Counted from the first letter of the stretch, positions 41,656 to 51,784 are shown. The stretch: 64,000 nt of DNA from Actinomadura macra NBRC 14102 (GCF_001552215.1 NZ_BCQT01000010.1:646298-710297), one strand, 5' to 3'. Program-made: numbers and translations. The notes: generated by a model from the letters alone, not told the origin.

Positions 41656-43337
41656 CGCCCACCGCCGGCCCGCCCTCCCCGGATTGGTCAGCGCTGGTGA
41701 GCCGCCCGGGCAGAGTCGTCGTGCTGGTCGCGCTGGTAACGGGGGCATGGCTGTGGTTGTCGGCGGAACCGGTGCGGGCCGTGACCGAGGCGAGGGCGAG
41801 CCCGTCCCGGCCGGTTCCCGCACCGGCTTCGCCACCCTCGTCCCCGGTCGTCTCGCCGCCATCGACACCCGCAGCATCGTCCCCGCCGCCAGCGCCTTCG
41901 TCCTCACCGCAGTCCACACCAACACCCACGCCGTCGCACACCGGTGGGCAGAACCCGGCCGGCGAGGGTGAGGGCGGGTCAGAGTGCGGGTTCGTTGACG
42001 TGGGGTGCATGGCCAAACGTGCGGTGAACGGCTGGTTTAACGATCTGGTGTCCTCGGCCGCCCAGCCGGTCTTCGCGCTGCTGCGCGACACCGTGCTGGG
42101 CACCCCGGCAGTGGATTCGCCGGAGATGGCGCGGGCGCGGGAGTTGTGGGGCGTGTCGCAGGCGATGGCCAACACCTGCTACGTGCTGCTGGTCACCGCC
42201 GGTGGGGTGTGGCTGATGGCCGGCCATTCCCTGCCCGGCGCCGAACTCACTCCCGGGCAGCTGGTGGTGCGGTTGGTGGCGGCGTTCCTTGCTTCCAATC
42301 TGAGCCTGATCGTGATCGGATACGGGGTCGGGTTCGCCAACGGGCTCGCCGAGGCGTTCCTGCAAGCAGGGGCCGAGTCGGTCGATCCGAGTGTGGTCGC
42401 CGATGTGGTCGCCGGGTTTGTGGCCGCCAATCTGGTGCCCAGCCAGCCGTTCACCGCGTTGGTCGCGCTGGGGGTGGTGGTGCTGGCGTTGTGCGTGGCG
42501 TTCATCTATGTGATCCGGCTGGCGCTGACGATGGTGCTGATCGCGGCGGCCCCGTTGGCGTTGATGTTTCATGCGCTGCCCTTCACCGACGGGCTGGCAA
42601 GGTTGTGGTGGCGCGGCATGTCCGGGGTGCTGGCGATCCAGGTGTGCCAGTCGCTGGTGCTGGCGACCGCGTTCCGGCTGATGTTCACCGAAACCTCCGA
42701 CACCAGCGACCATCTCATCGGACTCCCCACCCACAATGATGTCGCCGATCTGCTGGTGGCGGCGTGCCTGCTGTATGTGATGCTGCGGATCCCGGCGTGG
42801 GTGGCCCGCACCATCTGGCGTCCCGCCCAGCCCCGCATGCTCGGTGGCCTGCTGCGCAGCCTGATCCTGTACCGGGGTCTGGGCGCGCTGATGGGCGACC
42901 GTCGCCGCGTCGCCGCCCCCTTCCAGCACCGAACCCCGCCACCCCCGCCACCGCCTTCCCCACCTTCTCGCTCTCGCGAGCTGCCGGGACCGCCGCGGCC
43001 GGCGCCAACCCCTCCCGCAGACCCTGCGCCCGGTCCGCCGTGGACGGAGCCGTCGAGTTCGGATGGCGATGGTGAAGGAGGCGGGCGCCCGGTGCAGCTC
43101 GCGCTGCCCATCCCCCGTCCGCCTGCCACGCCCGGGTCCAGGCGGCCGGTGCAGCTGGCGTTGCCGATCCCGGTCAGCCGCGTCCCCCGCCCACCGATCC
43201 CCACCTCGCCTGCGGCGTCTTCAGGGCAACCGCGGGTGCGTTCTCGGCAGCTGATGTTTCCCGGGATGCCGCGGCGACCGGTGCCGCACCGGCAGCTGAC
43301 CCTGTGGATCGACCCGCCCAAAAGGAGCCGCACGTGA
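41652..43337 (+). CDS. TrbL/VirB6-like conjugal transfer membrane protein
   Basis: This 561-residue protein has a signal-anchor helix (about 20-42) and a Pro/Ser-rich extracytoplasmic linker (45-105). A polytopic core of about six helices (135-400) follows, and a Pro-rich cytoplasmic tail ends in repeated RPVQLALPIP segments (two copies) plus RQLMFPGMPRR. The layout fits TrbL/VirB6 channel proteins of type IV secretion. The repeated tail motif may bind a partner ATPase; that is inference. It is coupled on both sides (ATGA and GTGA overlaps). Confidence 0.83.
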   Translation: MTPTAGPPSPDWSALVSRPGRVVVLVALVTGAWLWLSAEPVRAVTEARASPSRPVPAPASPPSSPVVSPPSTPAASSPPPAPSSSPQSTPTPTPSHTGGQNPAGEGEGGSECGFVDVGCMAKRAVNGWFNDLVSSAAQPVFALLRDTVLGTPAVDSPEMARARELWGVSQAMANTCYVLLVTAGGVWLMAGHSLPGAELTPGQLVVRLVAAFLASNLSLIVIGYGVGFANGLAEAFLQAGAESVDPSVVADVVAGFVAANLVPSQPFTALVALGVVVLALCVAFIYVIRLALTMVLIAAAPLALMFHALPFTDGLARLWWRGMSGVLAIQVCQSLVLATAFRLMFTETSDTSDHLIGLPTHNDVADLLVAACLLYVMLRIPAWVARTIWRPAQPRMLGGLLRSLILYRGLGALMGDRRRVAAPFQHRTPPPPPPPSPPSRSRELPGPPRPAPTPPADPAPGPPWTEPSSSDGDGEGGGRPVQLALPIPRPPATPGSRRPVQLALPIPVSRVPRPPIPTSPAASSGQPRVRSRQLMFPGMPRRPVPHRQLTLWIDPPKRSRT

Positions 43338-44320
43338 ACGGCCAGCGGCATGAGCAGCCGATTAGCGTGAAGATCCCCGCCGATGTCGACCAGCCCGACA
43401 AGATCCTCTACGGCCTCACCGGCCGGCAGCTGGCCATCCTGGCCGCCACCGCCGCCGCAATGCTGTGGACCTGGCTCACCCTGCACGCCCTGGTGCCATT
43501 CCCGGTCCTGGCAGCGGTGCTGGTGCCGGTGGCGGCGTGCGGGTTCGTGCTGGCGGTCGCCCGCCGCGACGGGATGGGCCTGGACCGCTACGCCGCCACC
43601 GCCCTCGCCTACCTGCGCACCCCGAAGATGCTCGTTACCAGTAGCGAGCCGATTCAGCCGCCGCCGTCGTGGTGCCGGATGCGCGGCCGGTTGCCCGCGC
43701 CGCTGCGGCTTCCGGTGCGGGCCGTCCGCCAGGACGGCGCGATGGAACTGGCCGACGGCGCCATCGCAGTGATCGTGCGAGCCGGGACGGTGCCGTTCAG
43801 CCTGCGCACACCCGGCGAACAAGCAAGCCTGGTCGCGGTGTTCGGGCGGTGGCTCAACTCGCTGGAGTCACCGGTGCAGATCCTCGTCCAAGCCCGTCCG
43901 GTCGACCTGTCCGGACTGGCCGAGCACATCACCGGCCACGCCCCCCGGCTGCGCGATCGGCAACTGGAGGAGGCGGCGGGCGAGCATGCGGCGTTCCTCA
44001 CCGAACTGGGCGCCGCCCATGACCTGCTGGTTCGGCAGATCCTCGTCGTGATCAGTGACGGCACCGGTCCCCCCGGCACCGCTGGTGCGCCCTGGTCCAA
44101 GGGACGGCGTCAGCGGGTTGGACGGGATGGGGGTGCGGCGGTGGCGTTGCGGCACGCAGAGGAGGCCGTGCTTTCACTGGCCGCACTCGGGGTGAGAGCC
44201 GAGGTCCTGGACGCGGCAGCCTGCACCACCGTGCTGACCGAGTCGCTATCCCCAGGAGAACGACGACCTGTGGATAACGCCGACCCGGGCGAGTTGATCA
44301 CCGGGAGGCGGCAGGCATGA
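43334..44320 (+). CDS. PrgI-domain conjugation protein (SCO6880-like)
   Basis: This 328-residue protein starts at GTG 43334 behind AAAGGAG (43321-43327). The N-terminus SVKIPADVDQPDKILYGLTG is followed by two membrane helices (about 35-72), then RRDGMGLDRYAATALAYLR. This is the PrgI family, a VirB3-like inner-membrane subunit. The C-terminal 200 residues form a soluble domain that lies just upstream of the VirB4 ATPase and probably docks it. In some systems VirB3 and VirB4 are fused, which supports this pairing. Confidence 0.82.
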   Translation: MNGQRHEQPISVKIPADVDQPDKILYGLTGRQLAILAATAAAMLWTWLTLHALVPFPVLAAVLVPVAACGFVLAVARRDGMGLDRYAATALAYLRTPKMLVTSSEPIQPPPSWCRMRGRLPAPLRLPVRAVRQDGAMELADGAIAVIVRAGTVPFSLRTPGEQASLVAVFGRWLNSLESPVQILVQARPVDLSGLAEHITGHAPRLRDRQLEEAAGEHAAFLTELGAAHDLLVRQILVVISDGTGPPGTAGAPWSKGRRQRVGRDGGAAVALRHAEEAVLSLAALGVRAEVLDAAACTTVLTESLSPGERRPVDNADPGELITGRRQA

Positions 44321-46173
44321 CGCGCCGCCGATCCCACACCCACCTGCAGATCCTTCGCCCCTGGAGTCGGGGCGTTGACCCCCGAGAGAGCACCGATGCA
44401 GATCTGCCCGACATGGTTGGGCCATCAGCCATTCACACCCATGTGCGGTCGGTGGAGTTGCCGGGTGGGGTGTGTGCCTCGTTCGCAGTGACCGGCTATC
44501 CGCGTGAGGTCGGCGCGGGTTGGCTGGAGCCGCTGCTGACCTACCCGGGACGGTTGGACGTGGCGCTGCACATCGAACCCGTCCCGCCGCTGGTGGCCGC
44601 GCAGCGGCTGCGCCGCCAGCTCGCCCGCCTAGAATCGGCCTCCCGCCACAACGCCCAGCACGGACGGTTGGCCGACTTCGCGGCCGAGGCGGCCGCCGAT
44701 GATGCCGCCGAACTCGCTGCATCCCTGGCCCGCGGCCACGGCCGCCTGTTCCGCGTCGGGCTCTACCTCACCGTCCACGCGGCAGAACACCAGGAACTGG
44801 AGGCGCAGGTTCAGCGGGTGCGGGCGCTGGCCGCATCCCTGCTGCTGGACGCCCAGCCGACCACCTTCCGGGCCCTCCAAGGGTGGATCACCACCCTGCC
44901 GCTGGCCACCGACACCGTGAGGGCACGGCGGGTGTTCGACACCACCGCGCTGGCGGCGGCGTTCCCGTTCACCTCACCCGACCTGCAACCACGCATCGCC
45001 GACACACCAGTGCTGTATGGGTTGAACGCCTACTCGGCCGGGGTGGTGGTGTGGGACCGGTTCGCCCAGGACAACTACAACTCCGTCACCATCGCCCGCT
45101 CGGGCGCCGGCAAGTCCTACTTCACGAAACTCGAAACCCTCCGCCTGCTCTACCAAGGCGTCCACGTCGCCGTCCTCGACCCCGAAGACGAATACCGCCG
45201 CCTGTGCCATGAGGTCGGCGGCACCCACATCGCCCTCGGTGCTCCCGGCGTGTGCTTCAACCCCTTCGACCTCCCGGCCAGTCAAGGCGAGGACACTCTG
45301 ATCCGGCGGGCACTTTTCCTGCAGACCCTCATCGCCGCGATGCTCAGCGAACCACTCACCCCGGCGGCACGAGCCGTGCTGGACCGGGCGGTGCTCGCCA
45401 CCTACCAGGCCGCCGGCATCACCAGCGACCCCCACACCTGGACACGCCCGGCGCCAGCGCTGGCCGACCTGACCACCGCACTCGACCACGCCGCCCAGGC
45501 CGGGACCGGTGAGGCGGCCGAGTTGTCGGCGCGGCTGGCCCCGTACGTGACCGGCTCCTACCGGGGCCTGTTCGCCGGGGCGACCACCACCCCACCCGAC
45601 GGTCACCTGATCGTGTTCTCGCTACGGGATCTGCCCGAGGAGACCCGCACCGTCGGGATGCTGCTCGCACTGGACGTGATCTGGCGGCAGGTCACCAACC
45701 CCGCCGAGCGCCGCCGCCGCATGGTGGTGGTCGATGAAGCCTGGACGCTGATGCGCGACGCCGAGGGCGCCCGGTTTCTGTACCGGCTGGCCAAGTCCGC
45801 CCGCAAACACTGGACCGGGCTCGCCGTCGTCACCCAGGACGCCGCCGACCTGCTCTCCTCCGATCTGGGGAGAGCGGTCATCGCCAACTCCGCCACCCAG
45901 ATCCTGCTCCGCCAAGCACCCCAGTCCATCGACCAGATCGTCGACGCGTTCGACCTCACCGACGGGGAGAAGGCGTTCCTGCTCACCGCCGACCGTGGCC
46001 AAGGCTTGTTGTGCGGAACCGCGACCGGCTCCGACCGCGCTGCCTTCACCGCCACCGCCAGCCCGCACGAGCACCGGCTCACCACTACCGACCCCGCCGA
46101 ACTCGCCGCCCTCGACTCCCACCACAGCCCAGCCGCAGGCACAGGCCAGGCGCAGGAAATCGATCCGCTATGA
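44317..46173 (+). CDS. VirB4-like conjugation ATPase
   Basis: This 618-residue protein has Walker A RSGAGKSYF (261-269), then VAVLDPEDEYRRLC. Walker B MVVVDEAWTLM lies at about 470-480 and the arginine/sensor region GLAVVTQDAADLLSS follows. The domain order and the DPEDEY motif are diagnostic of VirB4/TraE-type T4SS motors. The N-terminal 230 residues correspond to the membrane-proximal VirB4 domain. It energises pilus or channel assembly at the cytoplasmic membrane. Its stop overlaps the coupling-protein start (ATGA, 46170-46173). Confidence 0.92.
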   Translation: MTRRRSHTHLQILRPWSRGVDPRESTDADLPDMVGPSAIHTHVRSVELPGGVCASFAVTGYPREVGAGWLEPLLTYPGRLDVALHIEPVPPLVAAQRLRRQLARLESASRHNAQHGRLADFAAEAAADDAAELAASLARGHGRLFRVGLYLTVHAAEHQELEAQVQRVRALAASLLLDAQPTTFRALQGWITTLPLATDTVRARRVFDTTALAAAFPFTSPDLQPRIADTPVLYGLNAYSAGVVVWDRFAQDNYNSVTIARSGAGKSYFTKLETLRLLYQGVHVAVLDPEDEYRRLCHEVGGTHIALGAPGVCFNPFDLPASQGEDTLIRRALFLQTLIAAMLSEPLTPAARAVLDRAVLATYQAAGITSDPHTWTRPAPALADLTTALDHAAQAGTGEAAELSARLAPYVTGSYRGLFAGATTTPPDGHLIVFSLRDLPEETRTVGMLLALDVIWRQVTNPAERRRRMVVVDEAWTLMRDAEGARFLYRLAKSARKHWTGLAVVTQDAADLLSSDLGRAVIANSATQILLRQAPQSIDQIVDAFDLTDGEKAFLLTADRGQGLLCGTATGSDRAAFTATASPHEHRLTTTDPAELAALDSHHSPAAGTGQAQEIDPL

Positions 46174-48650
46174 GCCTCCAAGCCCACGAACTGCGCACAT
46201 CTGGCAGTCGGCACACCCTAGCCGCCGAGATCTCGCGCGGCCCACACCACCTGGCCGATCTCCTCGCGGCTCATGGGCCTGGCATTGCGTTCAGCGCGGC
46301 GGGGGCCGTTGCCGTTGTGGCCGTGGTCCGGTGGGTGGTGTGGCGGTGGCGCAACGCCCGTCTGGCGCCCGGGGCGCGGGTGATCGAGATCGCGGTACCG
46401 CCCAAGGTCGAAGACTCCAGCGCCGCCGCCTGGTGGGCCCGCCTCATCGGTCTGACCCTCCCACGGTGGAAACGCGTGCTCTACGGGCAGCCGCATCTGG
46501 CGTTTGAGTACCGCGCCGACCACACCGGCGTCCGCTTCCACATCTGGGTCCCCGGGACGGTACCGCCCGGGCTGGTGGAGAAGACCGTCCGCTCGGCCTG
46601 GCCCGGCGCCACCCTCACCACCGGCCCCGCCACCCCACCACTCCCACTCGATATCCCCGCCGCAGGGGGCCGCATGGTGCCGGCGTGCCCCGAGCACTAC
46701 CCCCTCACCCACGTCCACGACTCCGACCCGCTGCGGGGCCTGCTCGGTGCCGCGTCCGGGCTGGCCGACGGAGAACACCTCGCCGTGCAGATCCTGGCCC
46801 GCCCCGCCACCGGACGACGCCTACAACGCGCGCACCGCGCCGCAGCCGCGCTGCGCGGGGCCCGCTCCACCGCACCCCAAGGCGTACTGTTCGACCTGGT
46901 CACACCCGGCATGTCCGGACACTGCGACCCGGCAGAACTCACCCGCCGGTTCCCCGAACGCACCGAGCAGATCCGCGCGGTCCTCGCCAAAGCCGCCCAG
47001 CCGCGCTTTGAGGTCCAGATCCGCTACGGCGCCGCCACCCGCCACCACGACCAGGTAGCGGCGGGGTGGCTGCGCGCGCACGCCCACGAGACCGCCTCCA
47101 CCTTCGCCCTGTTCACCTCCGGCCACCAACACCTACGCCGCCAGCGCCTACGCCACCCGGCCACCCGCCTGAGCGAACGCCGCCTGCACCGCGGCTACCT
47201 GCTATCAGTGCCCGAGCTGGCGGCGCTGGCGCACCTGCCCTACGACCTGGCCGCGCCCGGCGTCACCCGCGCCGGCGCCCGCCCCATCGCCCCCTCACCC
47301 GCCATCCCGGCCTCCGGGTCAGGCGTCCGCGTCCTGGGTGACTCCGAAGCCGGTGCGCCCCGGCCGGTAGGGCTCACCGTCGCCGGTGCCCGCCAGCACC
47401 TGCACGTCCTGGGCCAGACCGGCGTCGGCAAATCCACCTTCCTGGCCAGCCTGATCCTGGCCGACGCTGCCGCCGGACGCGGAGCGCTGGTCATCGACCC
47501 TAAAGGCGACCTGGTCGCCGACGTCCTGGACCGCCTCCCCGAGCGCGCCATCGGCCGCACGGTGGTGTTCGACCCCGCCGACCGCGGCCGCCCACCCTGC
47601 CTGAACGTCCTGGCCGGAGCAGATCCGGCGTTCGCGGCCGAGTCGATCGTCACCACCTTCCGCCGCTGCTTCTCCTCCTCCTGGGGACCCCGTCTGGACG
47701 ACCTGCTGCGCTCGGCGTGCCTGACCCTCACCCGCGTCAACGGCACCCGCGCCACCCTGGCCGACATCCCCCGCCTGCTGATGGACGGCCCCTACCGCAC
47801 CCGCATCACCAACCGGCTCACCGACGAACTCCTGCGCGGATTCTGGGCCTCCTACGACGAGCTCACCCCCGCCGGGCGGGCAGCGGTGATCAGCCCGGTG
47901 ATGAACAAACTCCGGGCGGTGCTGCTGCGCCCGTTCGTCCGCGACACCCTGTCCGGCAACACCTCCACCCTCGACCTGGGCGCCATGCTCGACACCGGCG
48001 GACTGATCCTGGCGCGGCTGCCCAAAGGCGTCCTGGGCGAGGACGCCGTCCGGCTGCTCGGATCGCTGCTGCTGGCCCACACCTGGCAGGCCATCACCCC
48101 CCGCGCCACCCAACCCGAACACCAGCGCCGCGACGCCGCCGCCTACATCGACGAGGCGCACAATTTCCTCAACCTGCCCGGCTCCATCTCCGACATCCTC
48201 GCCGAAGCCCGCGCCTACCGCCTCAGCCTCACCATCGCCCACCAGCACCTGTCCCAGCTGCCCAGAGACCTCCGCGAGGCGGTCTCGGCCGATGCCCGCA
48301 ACAAGATCTACTTCGCCGCCTCCCCCGAAGACGCCAGCGACCTGGCCCGCCACACCGCGCCCCTGCTCTCCCCCCACGACCTGTCCCACCTGGGCGCCTA
48401 CCAAGCCGCCGCGCGCCTCATGGACGCCAACACCCCCACCGCGCCCTTCACCTTCCGCACCCGGCCCCTCCCCGACCCGATCACCGGGCGCGGCCATGAA
48501 GTCCGCCAGGCATCACGCGAACGGTTCGTCAACGGCGGAGCCAAACGCCCCATCCCTGCCGTCGGACTTCGCCCCCTCGACACCGAGCCCTCAACACTTC
48601 CGGCACACATCGAACCCGCCACCGCACCCATGGACGAGGACACCACATGA
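46170..48650 (+). CDS. T4SS coupling ATPase (TraD/TraG-type)
   Basis: This 826-residue protein has one membrane helix at about 37-58 and an N-terminal accessory domain to about 370. A RecA-like domain follows with Walker A GQTGVGKSTF (415-424), VIDPKGDLVADVLDRLPE, Walker B AAYIDEAHNF and LSLTIAHQHLSQL. The DPKGD and DEAHNF motifs mark HerA/TraD-type DNA translocases that couple the relaxosome to the channel. Single helix and length fit this family. It is the DNA pump of element B. Confidence 0.9.
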   Translation: MSLQAHELRTSGSRHTLAAEISRGPHHLADLLAAHGPGIAFSAAGAVAVVAVVRWVVWRWRNARLAPGARVIEIAVPPKVEDSSAAAWWARLIGLTLPRWKRVLYGQPHLAFEYRADHTGVRFHIWVPGTVPPGLVEKTVRSAWPGATLTTGPATPPLPLDIPAAGGRMVPACPEHYPLTHVHDSDPLRGLLGAASGLADGEHLAVQILARPATGRRLQRAHRAAAALRGARSTAPQGVLFDLVTPGMSGHCDPAELTRRFPERTEQIRAVLAKAAQPRFEVQIRYGAATRHHDQVAAGWLRAHAHETASTFALFTSGHQHLRRQRLRHPATRLSERRLHRGYLLSVPELAALAHLPYDLAAPGVTRAGARPIAPSPAIPASGSGVRVLGDSEAGAPRPVGLTVAGARQHLHVLGQTGVGKSTFLASLILADAAAGRGALVIDPKGDLVADVLDRLPERAIGRTVVFDPADRGRPPCLNVLAGADPAFAAESIVTTFRRCFSSSWGPRLDDLLRSACLTLTRVNGTRATLADIPRLLMDGPYRTRITNRLTDELLRGFWASYDELTPAGRAAVISPVMNKLRAVLLRPFVRDTLSGNTSTLDLGAMLDTGGLILARLPKGVLGEDAVRLLGSLLLAHTWQAITPRATQPEHQRRDAAAYIDEAHNFLNLPGSISDILAEARAYRLSLTIAHQHLSQLPRDLREAVSADARNKIYFAASPEDASDLARHTAPLLSPHDLSHLGAYQAAARLMDANTPTAPFTFRTRPLPDPITGRGHEVRQASRERFVNGGAKRPIPAVGLRPLDTEPSTLPAHIEPATAPMDEDTT

Positions 48651-49564
48651 CGCAGCCGAGGAAGACCGCCAACCGCCTGCGGGCAGTTCCCATCCGGCCG
48701 CCCAGGGTGACTCCCTATCTCGTCGCCGACCTGGCCTACCGCCTCACCGGACGCGACCGGACACTGCTCACCCTGGTCTGGGAACACCGCGTGCTCACCA
48801 CCGACCAGCTCACCGCCCTGCTGTTCCCCAGCCCCGAACGCGCCCGGCAACGCCTCAACCAACTCCACCGCCTCTACGCCCTACTGCGGTTCCGGCCCTG
48901 GACACCGGTCGGGTCCAAACCCTGGCACTGGGTCCTGGGCCCCACCGGCGCGCACGTCCTGGCAATCCAAGCCGGGCAGACCCTCAACGCCTTCGGATAC
49001 CGGCAGGACAACGCCACCGCCATCTCACCCCGACTCGGCCACCAGATCGGCGTCAACGACTTCTTCGTCGGCCTGCACGCCCACGCCCGCCACCGCAACG
49101 ACGGCACCACCCTGGACCAATGGTGGTCCGAACACCGCTGCGCCGCCCACTGGGGGGACCTGGCCCGCCCCGACGCCTTCGGCCGCTGGACCGAACATTC
49201 CAATGCGCACTTGCCCGAGCCACCGCAGACGCTGGACTTCTTCCTCGAACACGACACCGGCACCGAAACCCTCGCCCGCGTCGCCGCCAAACTCGGCGGC
49301 TACGCTGACCTCGCCGAAGCCACCGGCACCACCACCCCGGTCCTGATCTGGCTGCCCAGCCCCCACCGTGAAGCCAACCTCCGCAAACTGATCGGCGCCC
49401 CCGAAATCCCGGTCGCCACCGCCGTCCACACACCCGCCACCTCACCCGAGGGGCCCGCCGGACCGATCTGGCACATCGCCGGAACCAGCGGCCCCCGCCG
49501 CCGACTGTGCGACCTGGCCGCAGCCTGGGAGACCGCCCAACGGCCGGCATCCGAAAGCCGCTGA
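48647..49564 (+). CDS. replication-relaxation family protein
   Basis: This 305-residue protein has an N-terminal winged-helix region (RDRTLLTLVWEHRVLTTDQL, then RARQRLNQLHRLYALLRFRP) and a core with HWVLGPTGAHVLA, LGHQIGVNDFFVGLHAHAR and LDFFLEHDTGTETL. These match the Replic_Relax family found in actinobacterial conjugative elements. It may process or bind transfer DNA. It is the only relaxase-like candidate seen in element B. The start overlaps the coupling-protein stop (ATGA). Confidence 0.83.
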   Translation: MTQPRKTANRLRAVPIRPPRVTPYLVADLAYRLTGRDRTLLTLVWEHRVLTTDQLTALLFPSPERARQRLNQLHRLYALLRFRPWTPVGSKPWHWVLGPTGAHVLAIQAGQTLNAFGYRQDNATAISPRLGHQIGVNDFFVGLHAHARHRNDGTTLDQWWSEHRCAAHWGDLARPDAFGRWTEHSNAHLPEPPQTLDFFLEHDTGTETLARVAAKLGGYADLAEATGTTTPVLIWLPSPHREANLRKLIGAPEIPVATAVHTPATSPEGPAGPIWHIAGTSGPRRRLCDLAAAWETAQRPASESR

Positions 49565-50550
49565 TGCCGTTGGTCATCGGCGGGGCAGCCGCCGTACTCG
49601 TCTTCGCCGCCGTGTTCGTCGCCGTCCTCGGCGCGGTCATCCCCGGCTCCGGCGCCGGGACCGACACCTGCCCGCCCGGCACCAGCGCCCCTGGCCAGCG
49701 CGAGCCCATCGCCGACATCCCCTCTGCCTACCTCGGCCTCTACATGATGGCCGCGCAGCGGTACGGGATCGGCTGGAGCATCCTCGCCGCGGTCGGGAAG
49801 GTCGAATCCGACCACGGACGCGGCTCCGGCCCCGGTATCACCTCTGGAACCAACCACGCTGGAGCAGCCGGCCCCATGCAATTCCTCGCCGGAACCTGGG
49901 CGGCCTTCGGCGTCGACGGCAACAACGACGGCCACAGGAACATCTACGACCCCGCCGACGCCATCCCTGCCGCTGCACGCTACCTCCGCCACAACGGCGC
50001 CCCCGAGAAAATCCGTACCGCTCTCTTGCGGTACAACCGCTCCGGCGCTTACGTCACCACGGTGCTGCACCAAGCCGACGCCTACGCCAAGGCCGGCACG
50101 CCATCGACCAGAGAACCTCGCGCACAAGTGGCGCCTTGCGACCCGGCCGGGCTCTCGGTCGGGACGCCCAGTGCGGCAGCGGCCAGGGCCATCGCCTTCG
50201 CCCGCGCCCAGCTCGACAAGCCCTATGTCTGGGGAGCCGAGGGCCCCGACGCCTACGACTGCTCCGGCCTCACCCACACCGCCTACCGGGCGGCCGGAGT
50301 GTCCATCCCCCGCGTGTCCGGCGACCAATGGCAGCACGGACCCCGCATTTCTATAGGTCGAGAACGGCCAGGTGACCTGGTGTTCTTCGACTCCGGGCCC
50401 AGCACATCAACCGCGCGACCCGGCCATGTCGGCCTGGTCATCGGCAACGGCAAGATGATCGCCGCACCGCACACCGGCACCGTCGTCCAGATCCAGCCCT
50501 ACACCCGTCCCGACCTGCTCGGCTTCACCCGTCCCACGGCCCACCAGTGA
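49564..50550 (+). CDS. bifunctional lytic transglycosylase / NlpC-P60 cell-wall hydrolase
   Basis: This 328-residue protein has an N-terminal membrane helix (1-26), so it is anchored or exported. An SLT domain follows (AAQRYGIGWSILAAVGKVES with catalytic Glu; then AAGPMQFLAGTWAAFG). The C-terminal NlpC/P60 domain has catalytic Cys in DAYDCSGLTHTAY and His in GHVGLVIG. This VirB1-like enzyme opens peptidoglycan for the transfer channel. The start ATG overlaps the previous stop by one base (TGATG). Confidence 0.9.
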   Translation: MPLVIGGAAAVLVFAAVFVAVLGAVIPGSGAGTDTCPPGTSAPGQREPIADIPSAYLGLYMMAAQRYGIGWSILAAVGKVESDHGRGSGPGITSGTNHAGAAGPMQFLAGTWAAFGVDGNNDGHRNIYDPADAIPAAARYLRHNGAPEKIRTALLRYNRSGAYVTTVLHQADAYAKAGTPSTREPRAQVAPCDPAGLSVGTPSAAAARAIAFARAQLDKPYVWGAEGPDAYDCSGLTHTAYRAAGVSIPRVSGDQWQHGPRISIGRERPGDLVFFDSGPSTSTARPGHVGLVIGNGKMIAAPHTGTVVQIQPYTRPDLLGFTRPTAHQ

Positions 50551-51212
50551 CGGGCGGGGAACAGAGCACCTCAGGTGCAGGAAACGGCGAAGGCAGCCCC
50601 GTGATCGACCGACTCATCAAGACCACCACGGCGGTCTCGGTGATCGCCGTCGCCGCCGTAGCTGCGGTCATCTCCTACCGGCACGCCCTCGACCTCGTCC
50701 GCGCCCAGGGTGAGGCCGGGACGACGGCGCGGCTGATCCCGTTCACCGTGGACGGCCTCATCTGGGCGGCGTCTATGGTCATCTGGGATGCGGGGCGCCG
50801 CAACCGGCCCGTTCCCACGTTGGCCAAAGTGAGCCTGACCGCGGGCATCACCGCGACCATCGGCGCCAACCTGGCCCACGGCGCCGCCCACGGCGTCCTC
50901 GGTGCACTCATCAGCGCCTGGCCCGCCCTGGCTCTGGTCGGCTCATTCGAGTTGTTGATGACCCTCACCCGCAACGCGGTACCACCCCCGGTCACCACCC
51001 CGGACGCGCTGGGCCCTCGTCCGGATCAGCATGAGTCCGAGCGCGCCGAAGTGGAGCAGACACCGGAGCAGGCGGTGCTGGCTGACTACCGCGCGAGCCT
51101 GACCGGGCCGGGACGACCACTCTCCCAGCGTTACCTGGCCGAGAAACACGGCGTCGGGCGCCGCAAGGTCAAACACCTCATCACCAGCATGGACCGTCCC
51201 GCCTCTTTGTGA
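50547..51212 (+). CDS. DUF2637/SpdB-like membrane protein
   Basis: This 221-residue protein has four membrane helices: about 26-45, 62-82 (LIPFTVDGLIWAASMVIWD), 90-108 and 112-135. The FTVDGLIWAAS segment is the hallmark of DUF2637 proteins, which include spread (Spd)-type proteins of actinomycete plasmids. The C-terminal tail holds a helix-turn-helix-like PLSQRYLAEKHGVGRRKVKH, so it may bind DNA on the cytoplasmic side. It is the last gene of the transfer operon; the start overlaps by GTGA. Confidence 0.85.
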   Translation: MTGGEQSTSGAGNGEGSPVIDRLIKTTTAVSVIAVAAVAAVISYRHALDLVRAQGEAGTTARLIPFTVDGLIWAASMVIWDAGRRNRPVPTLAKVSLTAGITATIGANLAHGAAHGVLGALISAWPALALVGSFELLMTLTRNAVPPPVTTPDALGPRPDQHESERAEVEQTPEQAVLADYRASLTGPGRPLSQRYLAEKHGVGRRKVKHLITSMDRPASL

Positions 51213-51409
51213 ATCATCGCCTACGCCGTCGGCTAGCAGCGAAGAGCAGTTGTTCGGGACGGGACCTGGTCAGGATTACCCGGACCCTCCATGGTGCCGG
51301 TCGTGCCAGCGGTGGAGGTTTTTTGTACGGATGGTGGTGGCCACGAAGTACCGGCTTGCTCGAGGAAGTGCTGGGCACCGACGGTACCGGTGCCGGGTCG
51401 GCAAGCTGT

Positions 51410-51784
51410 CTAAGGGCTGATGTAACCGGGGCCGGATATGGCGCGCCCGAGTTCGTGGTAAGTCTCGGCGACGGTGAGGCCACCGGCGTGGTGGCCGCAC
51501 CGGCCGCCGTCAACCTTCTCGAAGTCGGGGCAGGACTCTCGGATGGGCTGGCGGCTAGCGGCGGCCTCGCGCAGGGCGGTGATAAGCGCGACCTCACCCT
51601 CCAAGAGGGGCTCGGCTGCGGCAGCGACTCGGTACGCGACCGTGACCAGCTCTTCCACGAACCGGTAACGATCCCGAGGTGCCCCGTCCATCTTGGCGGT
51701 GACGTCGACGAGGTCACTGAGTTCGTAGAGCAGGCAGTCTCGGGTCGCCTCCGACTGCTCAGGGCCGCGCGGAAAGTGGTTCAC
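51410..51784 (-). CDS. hypothetical protein, last gene of the VWA operon
   Basis: This 124-residue protein starts at GTG 51784 with AAAGGAG 6 nt upstream. It is helical and acidic: CLLYELSDLVDVTAKMDGAP, then DRYRFVEELVTVAYRVAAAA. No cofactor motif is seen. It lies 34 bp after the 51819 gene on the same strand and may be co-transcribed. The family is not recognised. Confidence 0.65.
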   Translation of the reverse strand: MNHFPRGPEQSEATRDCLLYELSDLVDVTAKMDGAPRDRYRFVEELVTVAYRVAAAAEPLLEGEVALITALREAAASRQPIRESCPDFEKVDGGRCGHHAGGLTVAETYHELGRAISGPGYISP

